A stretch of 64,000 bases of DNA from NCBI RefSeq assembly GCF_000972845.2, contig NC_040028.1, positions 21,698,705-21,762,704 on the forward strand. The letters are read 5' to 3'. This document shows positions 38,226 through 49,772 of the stretch, piece by piece. Source of the stretch: Larimichthys crocea. Lineage: Eukaryota > Chordata > Actinopteri > Sciaenidae. The position numbers were made by a program, and so were the translations under genes. The first letter of the stretch is position 1, and each line of letters starts with the position of its first letter. Below the pieces are notes generated by a model that was not told the DNA's origin, ran no database searches, and saw nothing but the letters and a program-made list of their open reading frames with translations.

Positions 38226-38529
38226 GACAAACAGCTCACAAACATGACAACGTGGAACTCGTCCGCCCGGGCGACGTGCTCGTCAACCAGGGAGAGAGCG
38301 TGCAGACGACATCGGGGACAAACACACCTGTACCTGAGAACGAGTGACGTCAACCAGCTCATCCAAGGTACCACAGTGTACAAATACTCTGAAGTACAAG
38401 ATCTTGAGAAATACTGCAGTACTGATGAAATGTACTTAGTTGACCTTGAACCTTTAGTACCTTAAAATGTCACTATGACAAACAGTGATGTCCTCAGGGA
38501 CACCCAGACTGTTTCAGAGCTTTCAAGGT

Positions 38530-39503
38530 AAACAGTAGTCTCCGTGACGTCCCCGCAGACTGTCTCAAAACTGGATAGTCTCGTGAGTCCCGCAGACGTC
38601 TAAAACCTGGACGTAGTCCTCGTGAGACGTCCCCGCAAACTGTCTAAAACCTGGACGTATCTCTGAGACGTCCCCGCAGACTGTCTAAACCTGGATGAGT
38701 CTCTGAGTCCCCAGAGTCTAAAACTGGAGTAGTCTCGAGACGACCCGACTGTCTAAAACCTGGACGTCTCTGGACGTCCGCAGACGTCTAAAACCTGGAC
38801 GTAGTCCTGGACGTCTCGCAGACGTCTAAACCTGGACGTCCTGTGACGTCCCCCAGACTGTCTAAAAACCTGATCGTAGTCTCTGATGACGTCCGCGCAC
38901 TGTCTAAAACCTGGACGTGTCCTCCGTGAACGGTCCCCGCAGGACTGTCCTAAAACCTGACGTAGTCCTGTGACGTCCGGCCAGACGTGTTCCTTAAACC
39001 TGGACGTGGCTCCGTGACGTCCCCGCAGACTGTCTAAACCTGGACGTAGTCTCTGTGACTCCCTGCAGACGGCAACGACGTGTGTCTAAACCTGGACGAG
39101 TCTCCGTGCGTCCCCGCAGACTGTCTAACCTGGACGTATCCCATGACGTCCGCCGCAACTGTCTAAACCTGACGTAGTCTACTGGACGTCCCCCGCAACT
39201 GTCCTAAACCTGGAACGATGCTCTGAGACGTCCCCGCAGACTGTCTAAACCTGGACGTAAGTCTACTGACGTCCCCGCAGACTGTCTAAAACCTGGACGT
39301 AGCCTCACGAGACCGTCCCCACAGACCGTCTAAAACCTGGACGTAGTCTCGTGACGTCCCCACAGAAACCGTCTAAACCGGACGTAGTCCCCTGTGACGT
39401 TCCCCAGACTGTTATGGGTAGTAGCGTCGCGGTCCAAATGGTATAGGCCGGAGGTCAGCCGTTAAACGGGTGAGTTCGGAGCCCAGCGTCAACCGGAGTA
39501 GGT

Positions 39504-39540
<37 letters not shown>

Positions 39541-40915
39541 GGCGTCCAGGGGTGGGGGTCTTGGAAACCTGGCGTAGTCTCTGTACGTTCCCCACAGCTG
39601 AAGACTTAGTCTCGAACCTCCGCAGGACGTTAACTGACCTCTGAGACGTCCCCGCAGACTGTCTAAACTGGACGTAGTCTCTGAGACGTCCCGCGACTGT
39701 CTAAAACCTGGACTAGTCTCTGAGACGTCCCCGCAGACTGTCTAAAATACTGGACGTAGTCTCTGTGACGTCCCCGCAGACTGTCTAAACCTGGACGTCT
39801 CTGACGTCCCCACAGACTGTCTAAAACCTGGACGTAGTCTCTGTGACGTCCCCGCAGAACGTCTAAAACCTGGGTAGTCCCTGTGACTCCCCCGAAGACT
39901 GTCTAAAACCTGGGTAGTGCCTGTGACGTCCCCGACAGATGTCTAAACCTGGCGAGTGTAGTCTCCGTGACGTCCCCACAGACTGTCTAAAACCTGACGT
40001 AGTCTCTGTGACGTCCCGCGCAGACTGTCTAAACCTGGACGTAGTGTCCTAAAACTGGACGTAGTCTCCGTGACGTCCCCGCAGACTGTCTGAAAACCTG
40101 GCCTAGTTCTACATGACGTCCCCGCAGACTGTCTGAAACCTGGAGTAGTCCTACATGACGTCCCAGCAGACTGTCCTGAACCGGACTGTCTCGGAGACGT
40201 CCCGCAGACTGTCTAAAACCCGGGACGTAGTCTACAACGTCCCCGCAGACGTCTAAAACCTGGAACGTATTCTCGTGACGTCCCACAGACGTCAAAACCT
40301 GGACTAGTCTCTGTGACGTTCCCACAGACTGTTCGACACCTGGACGTAGTCCGTGAGCGTCCCCGCACTGTCTAAAAACCTGGACGTTAGTCTCTGAGAC
40401 GTCCCCGACAGACTGTCTAAAAACCTGACGTAGTCTCGGAGAAGTCCCGCAGACTGTCTAAAACCTGGACGTAGTCTCTGTGACTCCCGCAGACTGTCTA
40501 AAACCTGGACGTCTCCGTGACGTCCCACGACTGTCTAACCTGGACTAGTCTCCGTGACGTCCCGCAGACTGTAAAAACCTGGATGTAGTCTCCGTGACGT
40601 CCCACACTACTGTCAAACACTGGGATGTAGCCGTGACGTCCCCGCAGACTGTCTAAAACCGGACGTAGTCCTCTGTGACGTCCCCCGCAGACTGTCTAAA
40701 CACTGGACGTAGTCTCCGTGACGTCCCGCAGACTGTCTAAAACCTGGAGTAGTCCCTGGACGTCCCCGCCGACTGTCTAAAACCTGACGTAGTCTCGAAC
40801 GTCCCGAGACTGTCTAAACTGGACGTGTCTCCGTGACGTCCCGCAGACTGTTCTAAACCTGGACTAGTCTCCGTGACGTCCCGCGAGACTGTCTAAAAAC
40901 CTGGACGTGTTCTGG
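38530..40915 (-). repeat. 42-bp minisatellite, about 55 noisy units
   Basis: The longest array of the family in the window, reverse orientation, full of single-base indels. It is interrupted by a G homopolymer (39504-39538) with unrelated flanks (39420-39560). By position it mirrors the 0.8-kb array at 22403-23196 but is three times longer. Confidence 0.88.
39504..39538. repeat. G homopolymer of 35 bases
   Basis: Lies in the noisy 42-bp array among bases that do not fit the repeat (39420-39560). Artefact likely, as for the run at 16273. Confidence 0.85.
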
Positions 40916-41882
40916 TCGTGTTGTTACGGACACGTAATGTCCAGGTGTCATATTTCTAAAGGGAGCTTCATGTCAATCTGATGATATTTTGTTTGCAGAA
41001 CGTTTCGTCAACGTCTACAAACACCTGGTAACTGTTAAAGTATGATAAGGTTGTCTGAATGTTAGTCATTGGTTTGATTATTGATTACTGACGCGGCTGA
41101 TTCAGGTTTATATCAGCCTGATCGTACTGTTCGAGCACGCCGTTGGTGACATCACCGGGCAATTCCCAGCAGGATTGCAACACAGACTCATCATCACAAA
41201 CAACCTGTGTTGTCTGCAGGCTGTTACATCCATGAGCTGACATGATGCTTTGCCTGCTGAGCATCATCGCTGGAGTCACTGCAGCAGAATTGACACCACT
41301 CCACCTGCCGCAGCAAGCAGCAGCGAAGCAGCAGCAGCACGCAGCAAGCAGGCAGCATGGCAGCAGCAGTGGTGGCGGCGTGGGCGGCGGCGGCCTGCTG
41401 AGGTTGGTGAAGTTGGTGTGGTCTGACGGATTACACGACGCCATACATTTTCCTGCGGCCCGTGGCGTCCTCACAGGAGAAGACAAAGCACAGACTGGAC
41501 TTCTTCTGTTTCCATGCAGCCTGTCAGCTTCCCGTAATGCGATACCGTCCTCTTCCTGTCTGCTGCAGAGTCACAAACGTTAATGACCCACGCCGCAGCT
41601 CAATGGGACGCCTGCCGCTAAATTGCGGTGGTATTTTTGGAGATACGGTGGAGCATTAGGCTGTGCTCCACCACGGAGGAGTTATCCACAAGAGATGAAG
41701 ATTGTGTGAGGAAGAGGCTGGCTTTTTACTACTTGTGGGGACATAAATCTGGAACACTTCGTCATGTGTCTGGGGACCAAAAACTGAAAACGAACACATG
41801 TTAGTTTTTCTGTAAACACTCAGTCTGCAAACTGAGCTGCTGTTAGCTCAGTTGTGAGTCTGTCCGTTAGCGTCTGCGGGAC

Positions 41883-42640
41883 GCTCAGGTATTGTTAGAC
41901 AGTCTAGGCGGGGACGTCCAGAGACACGTCGCAGTTTTAGACAGTCTGGGGGACGATCCAGAGACTACGTCCCAGGGTTTAGGACAGTGTCTGCGGGGAC
42001 TGCTCAAGAGACTACGGTTCCAGGTTTTTAGACCGTCCTGCAGGGACCGTCTCGAGAGNNNNNNNNNNCAAAACTGTTTTTTGTACCAGGCTGTAAACAT
42101 GTTTATTTCTGCTGTGAAGTTGGACATTTGGACATGGGGACTTATGGAGACTGACTCACTTCTGGAGCCAGCCTCAAGTGGACGTTAGAGGAACTGCAGG
42201 TTGTGTCTTCACTTCAGTGAGGACACATCGTCCCTCTCACATGTTGTATTAAGACAAACCTGAATCTACGACTGCTTCTGTCAGGATGGATCCTCTGTAT
42301 GTACAGAAACAGTGTACGCTCATGTGTATTCATAAACTGTGCAAACATCCGGGTCATCCAGAACCAGCCCACCTGAGGAGGTCTGCAGGGGGACTTCCAT
42401 GTTATTCCACACAGGATGAAGATGATGAAGAGGCTGAGGTGGAGATCTGGCTCCACCTGCTGATCGACAAACATCCTGTCTGATGACAATCTTAGAGATT
42501 CATGTTCCTACACCACAAACCACCTCAGACACCGTCCAGGTTTTAGACAGTCTGCGGGGACGTCACGGAGACTACGTCCAGGTTTTAGACAGTCTGCGGG
42601 GACGTCTCGGAGACTACGTCCAGGTTTTAGACAGTCTGTA
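41883..42640 (+). repeat. 42-bp minisatellite in two arrays upstream of lacc1
   Basis: A noisy array (41883-42058) runs into a 10-base N-gap. A clean array of about 2.5 units (42533-42640) lies 480 bp before the lacc1 start. The stretch between them (42069-42530) holds no recognisable gene. Confidence 0.88.
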
Positions 42641-42829
42641 TCATGTGTTTTCCGCTCAGATTCTTGTTCCTTTCACCTGAACCACAGTGAGGAAGTCCAC
42701 CTTTGTTCCTTTATTGTTTCTTTGTTTTATTGTTTTATTGTCTCGGGGAACTTCCTGCATGCTTCAGTCAGGTGAGTTCACGTGTTACAGACATGTGTCA
42801 TGACTCTGAGTTCCTGATGATCTCAGCGC

Positions 42830-42905
42830 ACACACCCGGCCCTGGAACGTCCTGACCCGGCCCTGGAACGTCCTGACCCGGCCCTGGAACGTCCTGACCC
42901 GGCCC
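42830..42905. repeat. 21-bp GC-rich tandem repeat upstream of lacc1
   Basis: About three and a half copies of a 21-bp unit beginning cctgacccggccctggaacg. It sits 210-290 bp before the lacc1 ATG in GC-rich DNA, so it probably lies in the promoter or 5' UTR. No TATA box was identified nearby. Confidence 0.85.
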
Positions 42906-43118
42906 TGCTCCCCGGGCCCCCGTGCTGTGCTCGGCACGGTGCAGGAAGCGGCTCTGCTCAGAGTTTCCAGCCCGTGTCAGGGCTTTCCAGTGTGGGCGGA
43001 GCGAGCTGCAGGAGGCCGGCGCAGGAAGTCCCTGTGCGGGTTCTTCAGCACACATGTTCCGCTGTCACACCCGGGCCGTGGGTCAGACGTGGCTCCGTGT
43101 CTGCGCCGACTGTCTGCG

Positions 43119-45458
43119 ATGAGTGAGGCCGTGCTGCTGGATCTGATCCACGGCTGCAGTCCAGCGTGCACCGGCGCGTCTCTGCTGGACTCCGCCTCGG
43201 CCCCGCATGTCTTCCTGCTGTGCGGGAGCAGCCCCCGTGACAAACGCAGCCTGTCATGCGGGACTCTGAGCGCGTGCAACAACGTGCGCGTGCTGGACTC
43301 CGGATCCACCGCGGAGTGTCTGTACCGGTTCAAGCAGACCGTGGACGAGCTGGACCTGAGCTCGGTCCGGGTCCTCACGACCCCGCAGGGTCGAGATGTG
43401 CTGCGCGTGTACCAGGAGCAGCTTTTCACGGCCGTGTACACCTTTGACTACGAGGTGAACGACGTCACCTGTCCGAGCTGCAGAGGCTCCGCCCACACCG
43501 ACTCACCTGGTCACAGAGTGCACGAAGAAGAAGAAGAAGAAGAAGAAGAACAACAGGTGTCGGCGTTCCTGCGGCAGCTTCCTGCGCTGAAGGGTGACGT
43601 CACAGTCCTGAAGTCCACATTGATCCCAGGTAAGACCAAACGTTATAGAAACGTTATAGAAACGTTATAGAAACGTTATAGAAACGTTCTGCAAACGTTT
43701 ACTACAGAACACATCATTCAGAAATAATATCAAATAATGTAATAAAATCTAATTATTTAGACCACAGACTGTCGAAAACCTGGACGTAGTCTCCGTGACG
43801 TCCCCGCAGACTGTCTAAAACCTGGCCGTAGTCTCTGAGTCGTCCCCGCAGACTGTCTAAAACCTGGACGTAGTCTCTGTGACGTCCCGCAGACTGTCTA
43901 AAACCTGGACGTAGTCTCCGTGACGTCCCCGCAGACTGTCTAAAACCTGGACGTGGTCTCTGAGACGTCCCTCACAGGTTATTCTGTGTCAGCGTCAAAC
44001 AAACTCTCTGTCTGTCTCTCAGACTGTTTCGGTCACGGCTTCAGCACTCGGACAGGCGGTGTGTCCTACATCCCGACGCTGTCGTCCTTGAATCTGTTCA
44101 GCAGCAGCAGGAGGAGGGACCCCGGGGCCGTGGTGCGGGAGAACAGGCGCAGACTGGCCCTCCATGCTGGTTTCCACCCGGAGTCTCTACGTCTGGTCAA
44201 GGTGTGTAGGTCTGCTTCTGTACATCACACCTGTCTAATGTAATCTAAGGTGCTAACCTGTGGTTACACCACCACCAACAACAACAACAACAACAACACC
44301 AACACCAACAACATCATGTGCAGGCAGCGTCTGTCTTGTAAATGCTGCCACCTGCTGGTTCCTGGCTTCATGCACAGCCTCTTCTTGTACATGTGATATT
44401 TCTTAGTGTTCCAGGACTGCTCCTGGAATCATCGAGAACAGGCTGCACTCACTTAAACATAACAGAAGAGTCCAAACCAGACTCCATTCATATATCGACC
44501 AGTTTAATAGAAACATAAGACGCATCCTCAAATGTCTCCAAACATCATTCAAGTATCCACCAGTTTAATGAATGAGCCCCAGACCAGACACTCAAAAATC
44601 GACCAATGAAAACGTGACAAAGTGATTCATACTTGAGTTTCACTTCATGAACCTTTCTGGATTCATTGGCCTGTTTGTTTTTTGCAGGTGAACCACGCCA
44701 GCGATGTTTGGGTTCTGGGGAAAGACGAGCCGGAGAGCTACGACGCAATGGTGACCGACCGGACTGGGGTGGTTCTGGCGGCTCCGGGAGCCGACTGCAT
44801 GCCCATCCTGTTCGCAGATCCGGTGTCGAAGGTCATCGGAGCCGCTCACGCAGGTAGATGTTTCCTTTTGAAAGTCCAGACCTCCTCAGATGTGAAAGCA
44901 CGGTGCTTACTTTCCTTCACCGGTCCTCAGGTTGGAAAGGAACCCTGATGGGGGTTGCTATGGCAACGGTGGAGGCCATGGTGACGGAGTTCGGTTGCCA
45001 GGTGAGCGACATCGTGGTGGCCGTGGGGCCGTCAGTGGGGGCGTGTTGCTTCACCCTGGAGAGAGATCAGGCGTTGGACTTCCAACGCATTCATCCAGAC
45101 TGTGTGCCCGATCCAGAGTCAGCCCAGCCGCACGTCAACATCCGCCTCGCCAACAGGTAGCACTCAGAGTACTGGTCCATATCCGCACTGATCCGGTCAG
45201 ATCACCTGTCTCACCTGGTCCGGACCACCTGCTGTCTCATTCCCCAGAATTCTCCTTCAGGATGGCGGCATCCTGCCTGAAAACATCCACGACGACGCGG
45301 TGACGGAGCGCCCCCGTGTGACACCCTGCACTTCCTGTCACCCCGAGGCCTTCTTCTCCCACTGCAGAGACGGACCCAACTTCGGCACCCAGGTGGGTTT
45401 CCTGTGGATCAAGGACACGGCGCACCGGACTCGACCTCCCACAGGCGAGGCGGTCTGA
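43119..45458 (+). CDS. lacc1: LACC1/FAMIN purine-metabolising laccase-domain protein, complete, 5 exons
   Basis: Coding exons read 43119-43629, 44023-44201, 44688-44853, 44931-45156 and 45248-45458, all with GT-AG borders and compatible phases, giving 430 residues, the same length as I recall for the human protein. The start MSEAVLLDL matches the family N-terminus; upstream in-frame codons have no ATG. The C-terminal half is the Cu-oxidase_4/YfiH-type domain: [20 protein letters not shown] (about residue 175 on), then VNHASDVW (His233), [12 protein letters not shown] (Cys267) and [18 protein letters not shown] (His284), the His-Cys-His active-site set. The family joins adenosine deaminase, purine nucleoside phosphorylase and methylthioadenosine-cleaving activities and supports macrophage immunometabolism; that is established knowledge, not seen here. 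The N-terminal half is diverged and holds nine consecutive Glu (136-144) coded by a GAA run. Intron 1 carries the 42-bp minisatellite. All expected catalytic residues are present. Confidence 0.96.
43765..43978 (-). repeat. 42-bp minisatellite inside lacc1 intron 1
   Basis: Five reverse units occupy most of the 393-bp intron. They are clean, with compensating one-base differences between units. The array ends 45 bp before the acceptor of exon 2. Confidence 0.93.
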
Positions 45459-45619
45459 CAGGACGCCGCTTGTGTGGTTTGGTCTTCTGAATCATCAGCA
45501 GGTAGAAACACAGCAGAGCCCGTCTGTGTCCTCATGATGGACATTTACTGTGTCACCTCAGCACATTGCACAATTAGTAAGTTCTGTTCTTCTGTTAAAG
45601 CAGCTTCATTTTAATGTCC

Positions 45620-45625
45620 AATAAA
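45620..45625 (+). promoter_or_regulatory. Candidate poly(A) signal of lacc1
   Basis: AATAAA lies 162 bp after the lacc1 stop codon. It is the first such hexamer on this strand after the gene. Position and spacing fit a short 3' UTR; cleavage is inferred. Confidence 0.6.
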
Positions 45626-45660
45626 TGAAACTGCACTGGTAAAGTTCCAGCTGAGTGACT

Positions 45661-45666
45661 TTTATT
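45661..45666 (-). promoter_or_regulatory. Candidate distal poly(A) signal for the minus strand (lmln side)
   Basis: AATAAA on the minus strand, 36 bp beyond the lacc1 poly(A) hexamer. If used by lmln its 3' UTR would be about 4.1 kb and would end almost against lacc1. Use is inferred only. Confidence 0.35.
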
Positions 45667-45872
45667 GAACAAATCAAGTTCAGCAGCTGTTCTTCATCAG
45701 CCTGTAACGAGCAGTTCAGGTGCAGCCAGACGACGACGGGAACACCAACGCTGTGGATTCATTACATAACTGCAAACCTCACGGTAACGTTCACAAACAA
45801 CTCATGCAGAAAGTGTGACGCCAAGTTCAGTTTACTGTCAGAGGCAGAAAATATTCACATGAAGCTGAGATC

Positions 45873-45976
45873 AGAGACTAAGTCCAGGTTTTGGACAGTC
45901 TGCGGGGACGTCACAGAGACTACATCCAAGTTTTAGACAGTCTGCGGGGACGTCACGGAGACTACGTCCAGGTTTG
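45873..45976 (+). repeat. 42-bp minisatellite downstream of lacc1
   Basis: About 2.5 forward units, 415 bp after the lacc1 stop codon. lacc1 therefore has units upstream, in intron 1 and downstream, in mixed orientation. Confidence 0.92.
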
Positions 45977-45979
45977 GTC

Positions 45980-48900
45980 ACCAAAGCTTCACGAGGACTT
46001 CTTGATTTGTTCTCTATCTCCACATTTGATTCCTTTCTGTTGTTTCTGGTTGTAACAGGATGGACTCGTCATTCAGCTCAGTCCTCGCTGCAGCGTCCGT
46101 CCGTCCGTCTGTAGCGCTCTCTGTGCCAAAACAATATCTTGAACCAATAAAATAAATGTGACAGGAGACGTGAACACAAACTAAATTCATATTCAGGGAG
46201 CTTCACTCTGATAAACATCCTCGTCCTGCATTAAAGTTCAATGCATCATGGCTGCACAGTTTAAAGAAGACAGCACACAGTCGGAGTCTCTGGGATACAG
46301 ACAGCATTTATTTTGACAAATATCTCAGAGTTGTTGATTTGTCTTAAAAAGCTCTTTTTAGCCCTTTTTCTAAAAATAAATTAACAAAGAAAAACGTCCG
46401 TCCATTAATGCAAAGAGTCTCTGAACAGCTGCAACGTCCTGCAGCCGAGCGACCAGCTGAGTCAGCTCCAGGTGAAATGCCCTTTGAAAGAATCAGTTAT
46501 GGAACAGAAATAATAATAATACGACTTTGAACAGATGCAGCTCATTTTGTTTGACTTGCTGTTGATTCAATAAATAAATAAAAGTCTGTTGTACAGAGCG
46601 AGACGCAGAATCCAGCATCAGGAATGAAACATGTCAACTCAGTGGTCCACTGACTGTCTTTCTACGTCGAGTCCCTAAGTCCTGTCTAAAGAGTGCTGTG
46701 AGCACCTGTCTGTCCACAGTCAGTTTGTCTCCGTAGCTGAAGGTGGAGGTGAACGCCTCCATACACAAATGTGAGCTGGACATGTGATTTATATTTAGAG
46801 GAGGAGAACATTACAACAAGAGTGCATCAGAAGTCTGAAATCAGGAAACAAAGAGTTCAAATGAACACGCTGACAGTGAACGCAACCTTCCTCCAACCGT
46901 TTAAAAACAGAACAACCTGCAGCTGCTGCTCCGACCTTTGACCCTTCAACAGTCCGACGTGGAGCTCTGTTGGCACCAACATGATCTACAAACACTTGGA
47001 TCAGTCCCGTCCCTGCAGCTTTGTTTTATTGCTCAGCTGCTGAAGCCACCTCAGCTCAAACACTAAACCTGTTGATTACTGGACGTCCTGTTGGGTTAGT
47101 GCGACTTTCTATCCAATCAGCAGCTTTGATGAATTAGTGACACGTCGTGTCGGGGATTTAATTTCTTCGTGGTCGATAACAGAACGATCAGCTGGTCTGG
47201 ATCTGTCAATCACTTCCATCGTCAAACTTTAACTATGGCTTGTTCAAGTTTTCATTGTCCCAATGTACATGGCTTATTCTTCCTCTGACAACAGTCTGTC
47301 TGTCTGTCCAACATGTCTTCTGTCTTCATTTGTTCAAATCATTGAATAAAATGAGAACGTCTGCTATTCTCTATGGTTAACGAACTGCAGCGAGCGTCAA
47401 ACTGATCACTGACTAAAAGAGACTGAACTCCAGCTTAAAAATAACTTTACTATATTTTATCTGGGCTGCAGCTCAGTTTACAAATCAACCATCAACCAAC
47501 ACCACAAAGCAACCAACGGCAGACCCGCAACTTCTCTGAAGAGACACGTCAGATCACATCTGTTTGTTCTCGAGGCCCAACGACGACACGACTGGATGAG
47601 TCATTTAAATTAGACACTGTCTGTGGAGACTGGCTCAGTTGGCCTTTGGCTGCAGGTGCCAGGTGAGGTAAGTGACATAGCTCGTGCAGCCGTGTGCTGG
47701 ACCTCGAGTTCCCTGCCACACAAACACACGTCGGCCTGAGGAGACTTTGTTTGTAGAAGTGGCTCTGCTTATGTTGGAGTGTGAGCAGTGTGTGTGTTTG
47801 TGCTGAGGGAACTCAGACCTCGGATCAGTTTTAGAGTTTAAACTTTATGACTCCGTTTGGAGTCAGAGTAATACGGATCAATCCAGTCTGAGCAGGTTCG
47901 GTTGGACAGGTGACCCACGTGGACACATCGACTACGGTCTGACAACTATGAGCTAATCACCACCCAGAAGACATCTGTCATTGCCCCAACAGGTTAATCA
48001 TGAGACGATAGCTGAGGTTGACGTCTACATGACATTTCTTTTCTTTTGTTTGTCTTACACCAGTTGAGTCCAGCAATGAACGGATGCAACACATTCTGAT
48101 ACTGCAGGAATGATTTCATCGTGTGCCGAGCTTCAAACGTGTAACTGATAATTTAACTGGAACCTTTGACTCCAAACTGCTGCTGTGTTTCACAGAGAAA
48201 CAGATCACTGCTCTGTTCTGCTGAGTTTTAAATGAAAACATCTGAATTCTCCCGAGATAAACAAAATGAATCCAGTTTGCAACACAAAATCTTCTGCAAA
48301 GCAAAAAGTTAAAAGTCACTCACTCATGACACCTGCCTCTAAAAAACACAAACTGTATCTGAGGAAAGTCACATTCATATTTACACTAGAAAAGGTGTAA
48401 ATAACTAGACTGTGTCTGACAGACATTATTACAGACACTGCAGCAGCACAGAGACTTCAACAAAGTCAGTCAAAGGCAGCTTGAGGTTGCCGAGCAACCA
48501 GGGTCAGCTGCAGGTCAGAGCATTAACTGCAGCTGTGCTCTGTCTGTGTGTGAGTGACTGCTGAGAGACACAGAAAATCTCTAAATGAAGCCCCTCCAAC
48601 TAGTGGACACTAATGCCAAACGGTAGGTGGTATCAAAAAGCCCAAATGACCGTGAGCATCCTCATGTTGTCGACCATGTGAATGCTGAATTTCAGTGTGT
48701 GAAGTTAAAAAATGTGACCTGGGGAGAGAGAGAAAGAACAGGTGCCCCGTGCTCCTTTGGGAAATTTCTCCTCTCCAGTTTACATGGGAGTAGATGGGGC
48801 TGTCGGTGGGTGATCCTGGAGCATCAGTGCGTCTCCCGCCAAAACTATAAGTCTGACAGCTTCAGCAGTGATATCGCTGCGTAGCCCACGAATTTTCCTA

Positions 48901-49700
48901 CGTTTCTATGTAGAAATTATTTCTGTAGAGTGACATTTGTGGCCACGAGAGCCGTTTGCAAATGTATTTTTTGACAAATGTTTCTCTCCCTCTCCACTCT
49001 AGCTCTGGAACATTCTACCAATACACACCCATTGTAAACTTGGTTTTTGGTGATTTTTGGTGAAACCGTTTGGTGAAACTCTGAGAAAAGTCACAGCTCA
49101 ACATTCCTGACCGAGCCGGTCGATTTGAGACCTTATTTGTGTTTGTGCGACCAAAACTGAGGGAGGAGTAGCGCGCTGAAACTCCTGGAATACGTCAGAA
49201 TAATAAGTATGAACAGTGACTTCCTGTTGCCACCAGGTGTCACCAAACTGCACAGATCAGTCACAGGAAGTACACTGAACTTTTCAGCTTAAAAGTACAA
49301 TTAAAAAAAAAAAAAAAAAGAAGTCCAGACGCAGAAAAACACTGATGCTACAATCCCCTTCCTGTTAGTAAGCACCAGGCGGCGACTCTTGACGTCACGC
49401 TTCCTTCTGGTTTGTGATTTTGTTGCTCGGAGACGGCAGGAAGTTGTAGTGATGGAGGGGGATGATTCACAGAGCTCGCCGTCCGTCACGACAGAAACAC
49501 GAAACAAGAAGCGATGTCGATGAAGCAGGACGATCCACAGCCGGAGCCACGCTGAGGATCGTCTGTACAAAAGCTTCAAACTGTTTTAGATTAACAATCC
49601 CTGACGGTGGGAGGAGGAGCCGAGGGGTGGAGGTCCTGAGGAGTGACAGATGGAGAAAACAAAGACGCAGGAGGAAGGAGTGTGTGTGTCAGTAAAATGT
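45980..49700. other. lacc1-lmln intergenic region, probably including the lmln 3' UTR
   Basis: No coding exon recognised on either strand. Candidate minus-strand poly(A) signals lie at its left end. There is an A run at 49302-49319 and a short GT array at 49711-49768, just before the lmln stop codon. Confidence 0.6.
46307..46312 (-). promoter_or_regulatory. Candidate poly(A) signal for lmln 3' UTR
   Basis: AATAAA on the minus strand inside AAAATAAATGCTGTCTGTAT, a context typical of vertebrate 3' ends. It would give lmln a 3' UTR of about 3.5 kb. Alternative to the hexamer at 45661. Confidence 0.35.
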
Positions 49701-49709
49701 CCAGCTACC

Positions 49710-49771
<62 letters not shown>

Positions 49772-49772
49772 A

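Larger units (their letters stand above)
21486..41856. repeat. Large nested inverted duplication centred near 35.4 kb
   Basis: Three block pairs are reverse complements in mirror order: 21486-22402 with 40912-41856; 23196-23521 with 38121-38470; 32651-35336 with 35466-38120. The left copies are clean and the right copies carry dense indels, especially 36.3-36.7 and 41.0-41.4 kb. Spacing between blocks differs because minisatellites differ in length and about 9.1 kb (23522-32650) is present only on the left. Confidence 0.88.
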
